A DNA stretch of 64,000 nucleotides from Loripinus fragilis (Eukaryota; Mollusca; Bivalvia; Lucinida; Lucinidae): the NCBI GenBank assembly GCA_964019695.1, contig OZ026530.1:43509716-43573715 (forward strand), given 5' to 3'. The position numbers and the translations under genes were made by a program. Within the stretch, counting starts at the first letter, position 1. Each line of letters opens with the position of its first letter. The notes under the pieces were generated by a model that was not told the DNA's origin, did no database searches, and saw only the letters and a program-made list of their open reading frames with translations. Of the stretch, positions 43,729 through 55,389 are shown piece by piece.

Positions 43729-44054
43729 AAAGTTTGCTTAGTGCATACTTTTGTGCATGGAAATCATCAACCAAAAAGAAAAATGCTTAAAAATTCTACA
43801 AATGTTTGAGGCCCAAAGTTTGAAAAAAAGAAATATCAAAAGCGAAAACTAAACTCTTTCTGAAATTATGCGAAAGCTAAGAATTTAGTTTTTGAATTAT
43901 TTCCATATTCATATATATGTAATATTTGTTTTTTGGTGATTTTATTAGTTTCATTTTATTATGTAAATTGTTATTATATTTTATTATTTTTATTATGCAA
44001 AATGCAAAAATATGCAGGGCATAATAAATGTACTCAACTTTTGTAAGGTTCAAG

Positions 44055-44160
44055 TAATCATGAATACTTCGGGTCTCTTGCAACGTTATCGTGAATCCTT
44101 TGCCAGAGACCCGAAGTATACATGATTCAATGAACCTTCCAAAAATCGAATTCATTTCTT
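44055..44160. repeat. Palindromic repeat R5, copy with both arms
   Basis: atcatgaatacttcgggtct and agacccgaagtatacatgat are inverted around ttgcaacgttatcgtgaatcc. The flank aaaaatcgaattcatttctt is shared with 21745 and 55330. Confidence 0.85.
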
Positions 44161-44663
44161 AGATAACCGAAACGTACATCTGCTTGATTCAGATCATCAT
44201 TGACCGAGTTATTACAGCTGCTTGGTGTACAAACTCGATTTCGACCAGTCCATGTGAAATAAAAGTCCTTACTGCATACACATATACAAACTTTTAACGC
44301 TCATGCGTAGCGTCGCAACACATGTATCTTCATCAGAACTTTGTAAATGCGAAAAGCTAAGATCTCTAGTGAGATTCACCAGAGCCTTAGCTGTTAGCAT
44401 TCTATGATACGTATCAATATTGCATGAATTGACACATTGTCCTTTTTGGATTACAAGCAGATTTTATTGACCTTGTTGATTCTATGAAAACAAGGAATGA
44501 TGTTTGGCTTCATTAGGCAGTCAGGCGACAATAGTTTCGGAAAACATGACAAGACTAATCAAATGCGAGGCTCTCTTGCGAAAATAACCTATTACTGTGA
44601 CAGAGAAATAGAGGATGCTAGTTGAGTGGTTTTTGGCCTCTTGGCTCTTGTTGGTGATGTTTA

Positions 44664-46417
44664 TTGTCCCCCGCCTTTTCGAAGAAAATCGGAGGGACAT
44701 AGTTTTCGGCATTCCGTTCTTCCGTCCTTCCGTCCTTCCGTCCGCACTTCCGTCCGTCCTTCCGTCCTTCCGTCCTTCCGTCCTTCCGTCCCCCTAATAT
44801 AGTAGGTACCTTGTGTGCGCAACTCCTCCTACAGTTTTATGCCGATTCTTTCGAAACTTTACAGATGTTTTAGTCATGGTCTGAAGATATGCATGTGGTT
44901 TGGATATTATCCTGAGATTATTTTTTGTCACTTTTTTCGCAATTTGAACTTAGTCATTTTTAGGCGTTTTTACTATCAAAGTGAAAAGATAGTGGGTACC
45001 TTGTGTGCGCAACTCCTCCTACAGTTTTATATCGATTCTTTTGAAACTTCACAGGTGTTTTGTACATGGTCTGAAGATATGCATGTGGTTTGGATATATT
45101 CCTCAGATTATTTTTTAACACTTTTTCCGCCAGTTGAACTTAGCCATTTTTCTGACATTTTTACTATCAAAGTGAATGGATAGTGGGTACCTTGTGTGCG
45201 CATCTCCTCCTACAGTTTTATATTGATTCTTTTGAAACTTCACAGGTGTTTTGGACATGGTCTGAAGATATGCATGTGGTTTGGATATAATCCTCAAATT
45301 ATTTTTTATCACTTTTTCTGCTATTTTAACTTAGGCATTTTTCTGGCGTTTTTACTGTCAAAGTTAATGGATACTGGGTACCTTGTGTGCGCAACTCCTC
45401 CTACAGTTTTATGCCGATTCTTTTGAAACTTTACAGATGTTTTTGTCATGATCTGAAGATCACTTTTTCTGCTATTTTAACTTAGGCATTTTTCTGGCGT
45501 TTTTACTGTCAAAGTTAATGGATACTGGGTACCTTGTTTTAATTATTTTTTTCTGAAAAAAAATTATGCCTTTTAAAGCATTCCAGAAAACCGGAAAAAA
45601 ATTCTAGGTTTCAATCAGTAATTTAGGTGGGATCGGGTTACTATAAATATTTTTTTCATTTTGCCCAAGTTATATGTTTACTAACTGTAAACTGATCTGG
45701 TCTGAAGATATGCATGTAGTTTGGATACAATTCTCAGATTATTTTTTGTAATTTTTTTCACAAGTTGAACTTAGCCATTTTTCGGGCATTATCTATAACA
45801 AAGTTAATTGATTGTGGACACCTTATGGTCGCCACTCCTCCTACAGTATTATACCGATTCTTTGAAAACTTCACAGGAATTTTGGTCATGGTCTGAAAAT
45901 ATGCATGTGATTTGGATATTATTCTCAGATTATTTTTTGTTATTTTTTTCACAAGTTAATCCTTGCCATTTTTCGGGCATTATCTATAACAAAGTGAATG
46001 GATAGTGGATGCCTTGTGTGCACAACTCCTCCTACAGTTTTATACTGATTCTTTTGAAACCTTACAGGTGTTTTTGTCATGGTCTGAAGATACGCATGTG
46101 GTTTGGATATAATCCTCAGATTATTTTTATCATAAAATCTTCAGCTTAACATTTATCACTTTTCCAGCATTTTTCGCCTTCAGTGCTATCAATTTCTTAT
46201 CAATTTCTATATATATGTAGTGCCTTTGAGTGCAAATGCTCCTACAATTTTATACAATTCTTTATGAAACATCTGTGTGTGCCTATGTCATGGCCTGAAG
46301 ATATGGATATGCTTTGGATAAAATTCTTAAGCTTTGTTTATGTTTACTGTTCTGTGAACTTAAGTTGTTTCATGATAGTTCATATATTCAAAGACAAACA
46401 TAAAGTGGCGGGGGACA
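44664..46417 (+). mobile_element. Element with CCCCCGCC inverted ends and 190-bp tandem units
   Basis: Starts tgtcccccgcc and ends ggcgggggaca. Next to the left end is a (TTCCGTCC)n array (44710-44790). About eight units follow; 'gggtaccttgtgtgcgcaac' recurs at 44803, 44993, 45184, 45375 and, decayed, to 46210, with period ~190. A TA dinucleotide lies at both borders (44662 and 46418), a possible target duplication. One unit is broken by a degraded copy of the 38660 repeat (45540-45640). It interrupts an R2 repeat. Architecture (core tandem units between unique ends) recalls the oyster 'pearl' elements; not verified. Confidence 0.75.
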
Positions 46418-46419
46418 TA

Positions 46420-46850
46420 AATTCTCTGAATTTGCTTGTTGTATTTTTTGTTACTTTCCCATGTTAGTTGGCCATCCAGAGCCTGAAAAAAAAATTATGT
46501 TGGCATTTTTGAGTACATTTTGGCATCCATGCTCAAAGTGTATATTGATGTGTTTTAAGAAGGATAGGGATGGATGCCAAGTCTGGAAATGCCCCAAAGT
46601 CCCAGAATCAGGTCAAAGGTCAACTGAGTGCAAATTCTTGTATATACGTCAGATTTTAGCGTTTTTATCAATTAGCTATCCAAAATTATTATTCAAAGTA
46701 ATGCAAAATCTCTTTTGGATACTACAGCCATGCTATATAAACAAACAGCATCATCAAGGCATGATGTGTGTTTGGATCAAAGGTCATTTAAGTGCAAAAT
46801 TGGTAAAAATTGTAGCAATATTTTTTTAGAGGGGCAAAATTCAAATTTTA
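46420..46850 (+). repeat. R2 remnant, then single array-type unit
   Basis: gttactttcccatgttagttgg (about 46448) continues the R2 copy split by the preceding element. The following text (aatcaggtcaaaggtcaact, ggatcaaaggtcatttaagt) resembles the drug-like 'ggtcaaaggtca' wording of the other arrays but is not clearly repeated here. Confidence 0.45.
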
Positions 46851-48627
46851 AGTTCCCTTCTATCCTAATGGAATAATTTTTTATTGCTCTCCTGCTAGGT
46901 GTGTGTCTATCATGTTTGGAAAGCAATGATTAACCAAATTTCCCACGGTTAAATATTCATAATAGGCATGTAAAGTACGTTACTGTATAAAATCAATTAA
47001 AATGCAATACAACTAAAAATAACCATTTAATTTTAAAGAAATATTTTTTTGCTTAATGCTTTGTTTGAATACGTCATTTTATGCAATTATTATCCGTTTA
47101 TACATAAGATGTGTTTAAGTTGTTACTTACGTTACATTTTACCATCTGAAATTGAGTCATTTCTCAAAGGTATATGTTCCTAGCTACAGCTTTCATGAAG
47201 GACTTGGCCATGATCTCATGCTTATAGGACTAAAATATATTTCTTTTCTCATTTCACACATTTGTTGTGTTTGTTCCCATATATGAGTAATTGTAAAAAC
47301 ACTTTTACAAGGCCACTACCTGCTAATTGCATTTACTAAGCATAGTTTCATGAAAACACAAAGATTAAGCCTCCTTTATAAAACATCAGGCGTGTTAAAA
47401 CTATGGTAGAATATGGTAAATACCATAAAGTAGAAGGAATATATCCTCACATTGGTCTTCTCATCGGCCTGTTAGCAGATGGTAACATACATAACATAAA
47501 GCTAATATACAGGTACATTCCTAATAATGACCATCCAGTGAAAACATTGTTAACTTTTTGTGGGGTATATCATGGAAATAGGCCTGACATTAAGGGTAAT
47601 GCTCCTTAACTTTAAACATTTAATTGTAGGGGTGTCCTTTCATTTGCACATGTCAATGAAATGATGTGGATTCAAAAGCAGCATTTCTTTGAAATCAGGC
47701 TGCTTGTGCAAACGTATTCAACCATATATAGAAGCAGTATAGATATGGTATTAAAGGTAACCTCTTATGTTAAGACACCATAAAAAATGTATATATGTCT
47801 TTCACAGCGCAACTTTTTATACATTGTAACTGTTTCAGTGTCGATAAATTCAATTCTAAGTATCATTATTAAACATATTGTGCTTATTAATTTTTGCAAT
47901 TATGATAGAGATCAAATGCTATGAGGTTATTGGCATGTGTTTTTTATGTTATTCTTTTTAACTGTGAAATGCCAATGCAAGTTTTACTCTAAATTAAATT
48001 TCCCCAAAACAGATGTCTGGTGACTTCTTGGGAACACAGGCATTCACCATATTGTAACACCTGATGATTTGATTGTGTTCATAGTTTTCCATCAGTTTTG
48101 GGTCCTTTCTTAGTATTTAGAGTAAATGTGTCCTGAAATGGTTAACTAATATGTACAATTACTACCATAATCCATTCCCATTTGCTTGATGTATATAAGA
48201 TCCTAAGGTAGTTAGCTCGCCTGTTCTAGTGTAGAATCTATCTGTTAACCATGACAATTTGCTAAGATAGGGATTTGAATGCATATAGGGTAGGTGACTT
48301 ACATTAATGTATACATCTTCTGCGCGTAGATACAAGTGCAGTTTATCAGATTGGATAGCACTTGTAACTAGTAACATACTTGAAATGTGTAGTTTTAAAA
48401 TGGCATTACTACTGAAATAAAACTGAACTGCTTTCCTTTCACTATATACAAGACAGTCACAATCAGTGTTAGTCTTCACAAATATCTACAAGGATATAGG
48501 TAAAAGAGTGAGAAAGATTATGCTTAAAATGCTTTCTGCAAGCTGTTGTCAGCAATGTTGTTCACATTTTCAAAGGTTTTGCATATACAGTATATATAAG
48601 ACTATCACAATAAAAGTAATAAGGTTG
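46851..48627. other. No supportable feature
   Basis: AT-rich sequence; frames of 60-105 codons on both strands lack acceptor/donor pairs, composition bias or repeats. Confidence 0.45.
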
Positions 48628-48745
48628 CAAAGATCAGGAATCGATACAATCAAGTACCACACCTGACCCAGGATACCAATGGGAAAGTGACAAACTCACA
48701 GAAGACACCACAAACGAGAGCCAAGAGGTCAGCCCTTTCCCTAAG
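48628..48745 (+). repeat. R2 repeat, partial copy
   Basis: gcaaagatcaggaatcgata through gagccaagaggtcagccctt is nearly identical to 35210-35325, so this is a recent copy lacking the 3' half. Confidence 0.88.
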
Positions 48746-49818
48746 CCTTATTTAGTAAACCTTTTAAAACCAACAAACAGACCATAACTCAGTTTTCATA
48801 TGACATATATAAAACATGTACTAGGGTTACAAATAGCTCAACAAAATCAAATAGTGCATAACAAAACTAAAAACAAACTACCTTGTGAACAAGAAAAGCA
48901 AAGAAATCAGCTGCGTGTGACACTACTTTTTCAACATTCAGTTTAATCTGTGAGTTTCAGAGATGCAAACCATACTAGTGAATTTTGGGAGTCATGTTTT
49001 TGTTTTATGCTCAAGAATAAAACAGCTAACTGATCTTTAAAATGAAGTTTCACTTACGTTTGAATGATTTGTTGTTTATGTTACCATAAAATATGTTCAG
49101 ATGTTTTACAAGACTGCTATATGGCTCAGGTAACCTTACCTCAACCAACCTTAGACTAAGATAATTAACAAGCAGAATAGTTTCTATCTGAATTGCTGCA
49201 GAATATAATAAGATAATCATCATTACAATATTATATGAAATCTAGTTCAACAAAACATAGAAGATTTTAATGGGGACAGAAGATAAATTAATTTTATAAT
49301 GTTATTGTCAACAATGAAAAGTGAAAATTAAAAGAATTCTGCATATATACAAGGAAAATATTTAATACTAGATCTATGTGACATCCTATATTTGGACATA
49401 AACCATGCTGGTTCTGTACTATGATGTTTTATTTGCAATCTTCAAAAACCGGTACCTGCTATGGAAGACACTCAGCACTACCCCTGCCTTAATTCCTGCC
49501 TTGCCACTAGATGTATAAAATATTGCTATGCTACTTTAAGTAAATTATTGATATTAAGTCAATATTTAAATCATGATATAGATTGCATTTTTATCGTTAT
49601 GTACCGTTGGTAGAAACCTGAAAACTGCAATATGAATGTAAAAGAACCAGGCAAATTACAAAAAGTAATTGAGTAAGACCAGGAAATGCCACATTAACAT
49701 ATTGCAGACCAACCAATAGCACTCTTTTAAATGAAGTCATATATAGAATAAAATGTGTGTAGTATATGTAAGCGAATTGTGGAGAGCAGACCCAAATTTT
49801 ATATAAGCCTAACAACAA
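48746..49818. other. No supportable feature
   Basis: AT-rich sequence without recognisable repeats or exon signals. A minus-strand frame here ends in wording weakly like R4 (VNVAFPGLTQLLF). Confidence 0.4.
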
Positions 49819-52330
49819 GTACCTCTGACGGTGGTAATGGGAATCACAGTGTATCGCTGCCTATAATTTTGATAAAAATTAAAGTCGATCAAATGATTCC
49901 ATCTTCATATATAAGCTCGTTGTTGGTCTCTATTTTATGATTTTGCATTTGATTTACTATTTCCATGAATGTATGGCTTTATTTTGGGGCTAAAATGGTC
50001 ACTTTTTGTATTATACATATAGGGAATAGAAAAATATTTTTAAAACCTCATTCCCCCGGGAGTTCCAACTAATCCAGGGTTCCCACGGTCAGGGAAAAGT
50101 CAGTGAAAAATGAAAATACTTCAAGGTCAGGGAAAAGTCAGGGAATTTTGATTTGAGTCAGGGAAATTTGAAATTTTGGAAAAAGTCAGGGAAAAGTCAG
50201 GGAATTTCATGACAACTTGTCATATTTTTGAATGTTTATTATTACTGCTTACATTAGTAGGTCAATTTGTCTAAATTCTAGGGATGTCAAAACTTTTTTG
50301 ACGTAATATGATAAAGAACACTCAATCACTGAACTAATATTAGGAATAATGCTGTACGAAATTGTAAAATCCACAAAATTGTATGATGGGTATCTAGGAA
50401 AATGTATTCTCATAAGAATTAAGGTGGTAAGCGTGACTGATAGGGACTGAAAATTGTATCTGTTGGGAAACAATGTTTCTCATTTCTGTCCTTCCATGTG
50501 TCTGTCTGTGACATTTGTTTCTCTAATAATATTAGAGCTTATTATAAAACCTTCTTCAAATGTCTTAAATACATTCAAATGCTCAAGACACTCATAATAC
50601 GAAAGAAAGCTTTAAAGGGGTCTAGCTCATTCATTTTAAGAGTTATTTCTCTTTGTAACTCCTAATAAAGTATGCTTATGCAGACATACAGTGCAGATTA
50701 ACTCAATCATACCACATATTTTGTTATGAACAATCTCAGATACTTTGCTTTCAAAAATAAGTATATATTGACAAAATGAATGCTTTGTGAAAATATCTTT
50801 TAATAAGGGTCATACTGAAGGGAGCTAACGTTATATTTGCATGCTGATCACTTTTTTGATGGAATAACATGGTGCATTTGTCTTCACACTATGGTCTCAG
50901 TTAACATTTGTATGAAGAAGTTTTGCTGAAAAATATAATTGACAGATTGGCAGCTTTGAATACATGGGAAAGTTTTTCCTGTTTAATTTTATAGGTGTAT
51001 TGCTGCTCTTATACACTGAAAGACATTTTGATACTCTACTCAACCAGCAGTATACACCGTTGACACAATTAGCATTTGCATGAGAAGTTTGGTTGTTGAA
51101 AATCCTTGTCTTTATGAAATGACAGCTGTTTTCTCATAGTCAAATTTTCTTTCTCGCTTTTTGAAAAAAAAAATGTTATGTTTGTACTTCATTTATGGAT
51201 TGAGGTAACTCCTGCCATAGTTTTGATGAAACTGCATGAATCTTGGTCATTGCCGTTAGTGTAGACAAATTTAACATTTGCATGATGAAGTTTCTATTAT
51301 TTGTTACTCTACTTGTTTGTTTGTTTGTGGTTTCCTTTTCCTCCTGGTGCATGGAATAGGCTGCATCATTTGATTTTGGCTCTCCTTTCTCATAGATTAC
51401 CCACAAAACTTGACAAATGCCGATATTTTGGGTCAGGGAAATTTGAATTTGGTCAGTGAAAAGTCAGGGAAAAGTCAGGGAATTTTACTTTCTATAATTT
51501 GTGGGAACCCTGTAATCCTTTTGCACGTAAGTGTGTTCTCATATTTTACATAATATATGAGAAAAGCTAGCTGGAACTTGGGGGGGAAAGATATCCCACA
51601 GCCCAAAATGTGACGTCTGGGCGAGCCCGAACATAAGCATTTGGATTTTTGGTGTGCTCTCTTGAATATCGTTTTTTCCAGTATAATGAAATGATTAGTA
51701 CAAGTAAGCTTCCTTTTCATAAACCCATTACTCATGTAATATTACAACGCTTTTGGCACATTTTCTTTAGATTATGAAAATTGTCCTTTTACTAAATTCA
51801 CTTGGTAGATTATTTTGCACATAAGCTGTATCTATCCAATTTACTACATGGCTCTTGGCCTGGTGTACTTTACGCATGGATGAATGGTTATAGTACATAG
51901 CTGCATAATATTTCACCAGGTTAATACATTGTCATCAAGGTTGAATATGGACTACAGTTGCACTTCAAAATATTTCTTAAGAAATCAGATAGAAAAAACA
52001 ACAACAAAAATAATCATTAAAATGCTTATGGTTTTAGACTTGATAATACTTTCACTGTGATTTTTAATCAAGTATTGATGATATAATACACTTACACGTG
52101 AAAATAATTGATTTCTGAATGTTTTGGTGAGGTCAAATTTTGCAACCCCTACCCCCTTTTGGTAGCGTCTCCTGTTTTGTCGAAGGGGTCGACCTGTCTA
52201 ATTATAACCTTAATTCGGTCCTAATACATCAAGCGTCCTATTCAAAAGGATATCAGTCATATCTTTTGCATAGGGAAGTTTTGGGAAGCTTCTGAAAAAT
52301 AGGCAGATACCCTATCAAAGTGTCAGAGGT
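49819..52330 (+). mobile_element. GGACCTCTGAC TIR element, second copy split by a transposon
   Basis: It matches 42655-43728 in two blocks, 49821-50074 and 51518-52330. The ends gtacctctgac and gtcagaggtcc correspond. Identity is high across both blocks with scattered substitutions and small indels. Confidence 0.88.
50075..51512 (+). mobile_element. CAGG-terminated phrase-array transposon, CAGGGAAAA type
   Basis: 1438 bp, perfect 12-bp TIR CAGGGTTCCCAC. TAATC is duplicated at 50070-50074 and 51513-51517; the paralogue without insertion reads ccaactagtcctttt at 42903. 'gtcagggaaaa' phrases occupy 50087-50206 and 51431-51484, both in the same orientation. The interior is AT-rich with no transposase frame. 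Confidence 0.93.
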
Positions 52331-53635
52331 CCTTTACTACCTTTATCCATTTTTGTAAGGCACCCTTTGTTACCTACGTTACCTCATTAATATATGAGCA
52401 GCGATTTAAGATCCATTACTGTAAATATAGTTATAATTTGATTTCATTATGAAAGATATTTTGCCAATTCCAATGCAATGTAAATAATAGAAAAATGAAT
52501 CTGTAAGCAGCTATGCGTTACATACTGGAGCAAGTACAAATTACATACTAATTAGCATATTTAAATATTTACTTGATTTCACTTCATTGCAAGTTTAGAG
52601 TTATAAACAACTTCAAATATATGAAAATTAACATTTTCAAATAGAATATAGATCAATAGCATGTATATTTCAGGTCAGGTATCATGGTTTATTCTAATAC
52701 ATGTAATTTGTAAAGTCATTATCTGCAATTTAGTATAAAATGTAACATACGTATCGCTGACGAACAGAAAAACATATCACAGATGTATTCAATTGATTTT
52801 TATGTCTAGCTTAAACATTTAATGCTTAAACTGTTTCACTAATACTATTAAAAAAATCAACATTAGCCTTGCACTGTGTGTACTGTTATTTTCAATGCCA
52901 GTATGGTAACGTTGATCACAGGTGATTTGTAGAAAAATGACTACAGAAAAGTTATTAAATTATGGGTTTCTAAGGCCCCAAGACATGTCCCAAACTGAAA
53001 AAAGTTTTACTTTCTGAGAGATGCAGCAAACTCCCAAAGAAGCCCATATATCTCAGTTTAGCCCAATAGCGGGAGATTTTCCGTCAGAATTGCACAAAAC
53101 TCACAATGTTTGTCTTTGTAAAATACATAAAAGGATGCTTCAAAAGGGGTTCCTTTAATGATAAACATGTTAATTAAAGCCTTATGGAAGACTTCTACCC
53201 TTTTTAGAGTTTTAAAAGCATCTTGTTGTTGGACGAGAGAAAAAAAGAAACGCAGTTTGTAAAAATGCTCCGATTATTGCACTTGATGACCTTTGACCCA
53301 ATTTTAAAGTCAACATATGAACATTCAGTTATAAAAAACATTTTTTCAATGTTTTTCAGACTTATAACTATAAGCATACAAAATTTGGTTTGAAATGAAA
53401 TATGTTTACATATAAAAAGATAAAGTTGTTTTACAGTAGTACATATTTTCTCATGTTTGCACTCAATGACCTTTGACCTAATTTCTGGCCTTCATATGCA
53501 AATTCAGACTTGGCATCCACCCCTATGACTTTGTACACATGCTAAATATTATGTTAAGAGTGGTCTAACAAATGTACTCAAAAATACCAACAAAACCAAA
53601 AATATGCATCTTTTTTCGATTCGGATTGCCAACTA
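52331..53635. other. No gene; two 'TGACCTTTGACC' units
   Basis: gcacttgatgacctttgacc (53279) and gcactcaatgacctttgacc (53458), about 180 bp apart, are remnants of an array-type repeat. The rest is featureless. Confidence 0.5.
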
Positions 53636-54012
53636 TGTGGTATCCTGGGTGATACTTGATTGTTTCGTTTCTCGATCTTTGCCGTCCTTCTTATTTTGAT
53701 CTCAGGTTTACCAGGGAAGGCTTCGAGAACGCTTGCTGAACCACCAGGCTTTGCCGAGTCATTCAACATTTTTCCTCGAAGCCAAGCCTGGTAATCTTAT
53801 CAAAAGACGCGACACTGGTGTTCTATTTATCAGTTTATCTATAAGTTCACTCTTCAAACTGGTGATTATGACATAATTATCGATAATCGCGCTGATTCAC
53901 CGTCATTGACGTATTTAAAAAGTAAAACGTCTCGTTGACCTGATAAAGCTGTGAAATAGATAAGGTTTATCAGGTAATGGCTCAACAAAGTAGTCGATAC
54001 AAGAGGAAACTG
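53636..54012 (+). mobile_element. R2 fragment followed by foldback element F1, copy 2
   Basis: ggtatcctgggtgatacttg is an R2 piece (minus orientation). From 53697, aggtttaccagggaaggctt ... cttcgaga and cctcgaag ... cctggtaatcttatcaaaag match the arms of 23045-23200. The tail (tatttatcagtttatctata, gattatgacataattatcg, gtttatcaggtaatgg) matches through 54012. Confidence 0.8.
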
Positions 54013-54264
54013 ATAATATAGTAGCCTTAACCTACCGATTTGGCAATTTTTGCTTTTTTCAAACAATTGACAAGCTTATTGAAAAGCAAGTGGGTATGAA
54101 CAGTAAACACTGCAAACCAATCTACGGCACCCTGAAGAAGAGACACAGAATACAAACAACCACCTAACAGCTTTAACATCATTGAAGTAAAGCAACCAGC
54201 TCCAACATAGAAGGGACACTGAACAAGACAAGGACATACACAAACCCTCAAACATGAATAGATG

Positions 54265-54590
54265 AATTTACAAGAGTGCTTATGTTTTATTGAATTTATT
54301 AAACAAGTTGGTGAAAAGAGATAAAATGCGAGGCTTGTCGAGCATTTTATCACTTCTTCGCAACGAGTTTAATAAATCAAGAAGACATGGGCACGAATGT
54401 TAGATTCTATTTATCACATGATATTAACATGGTTTAAAATCACATTTTGGACTGAAAACGTCAATATTTTGCCAACTTTTACGCAACGTTATTATGTAAA
54501 ATTTCTAAATATGCAAACCACTAGTTGTTTATCGATTATATTGCATGGCGTTATACCCCCTACCCTAGACGCGACGTCATGCGATAATAT
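54265..54590 (+). mobile_element. Foldback element F2, copy B
   Basis: Arms 54276-54331 and 54343-54394 around gaggcttgtcga. The flank caaaccactagttgtttatc and gacgcgacgtcatgcgataa match copies A and C. Confidence 0.85.
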
Positions 54591-54599
54591 ACTTTGTAG

Positions 54600-55220
54600 T
54601 TTGAAGATTGGTTTTCTTTTTTTCTCAATCGTATCTGAAGCGTCTCAATACAGACGTAAGACAAAAGAAAGAGTATTCTAATTGTCGTTAGAAAATGCAT
54701 GCATCATCTTATAGTTATTGTGCAGAGTCATTATAAGAAAAGCGCTTCAGTTTCAGTAAACACTGCAGCTGTGGATAAGATGTTTATGAGGTGATTAAGT
54801 TGAATTGTAACTAGCGCTGAGTTACGAGACATGCGGTTATTTTTCTAGCAACCATTGTCATTGCTTGTTGTAAATAGGCTTGTTTCATGAGTCAAGTGGT
54901 TTATGATAATCTATTTACATTTCCACTGCGAGTCTTTAAATGAACCTTTACATTTGAGATGCCGTTCATACTCTCATGAACAAATTGATTCAAGCCGCAC
55001 CCACATACGCGCCGTTTGAGCGGACCAACGTCAACGCCATCCAATAACGTTGCTTGTTTACTGACGTTTGCGTGACGTTGAACACGTATCGCCATGGCGT
55101 TAAGAGTAGAAGTTTGGCGTTTTTTGCTATTCCAAACCCTCCGTTATGTCTGATTTAATTCAAAATATCCGGAAAACCAGCCAAGTTAGGTGAAAATTGA
55201 AAAATGATACTTGGCAAACT
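54600..55220. other. No gene; CG-containing patch near 55000-55100
   Basis: Inverted 'acgtcaacgcc / ggcgttaag' wording with cgccatggcg near 55090 recalls the hairpin at 1640-1685. No exon signals. Confidence 0.4.
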
Positions 55221-55224
55221 TGGA

Positions 55225-55350
55225 ATCATGAATACATCGGGTCTCTTGCAAAGTTAACATGAAACCCTTCGGGCTTCTTTTACTTTGCAAGAGACCCGAA
55301 GTGTTCATGATTCCATGAACAGACCAAAATCGAATTTATTTCTTAAATAA
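55225..55350. repeat. Palindromic repeat R5, third copy
   Basis: atcatgaatacatcgggtct and agacccgaagtgttcatgat form the arms; a second inner pair is 'ttgcaaagtta / actttgcaa'. The flank aaaatcgaatttatttctta is shared. Confidence 0.85.
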
Positions 55351-55389
55351 ACCAGAATTTTAATATAGTTGGTTCACGGCATAATGTAC

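Noticed and set aside
44615..45183. PSVLPS-repeat frame and the 122-codon frame
   Set aside because: They cover a (TTCCGTCC)n array and 190-bp tandem units, with no splice or start support.
46461..46829. 122-codon frame MLVGHPEPEKK...
   Set aside because: It starts in an R2 remnant and runs through array-type repeat text; no independent support.
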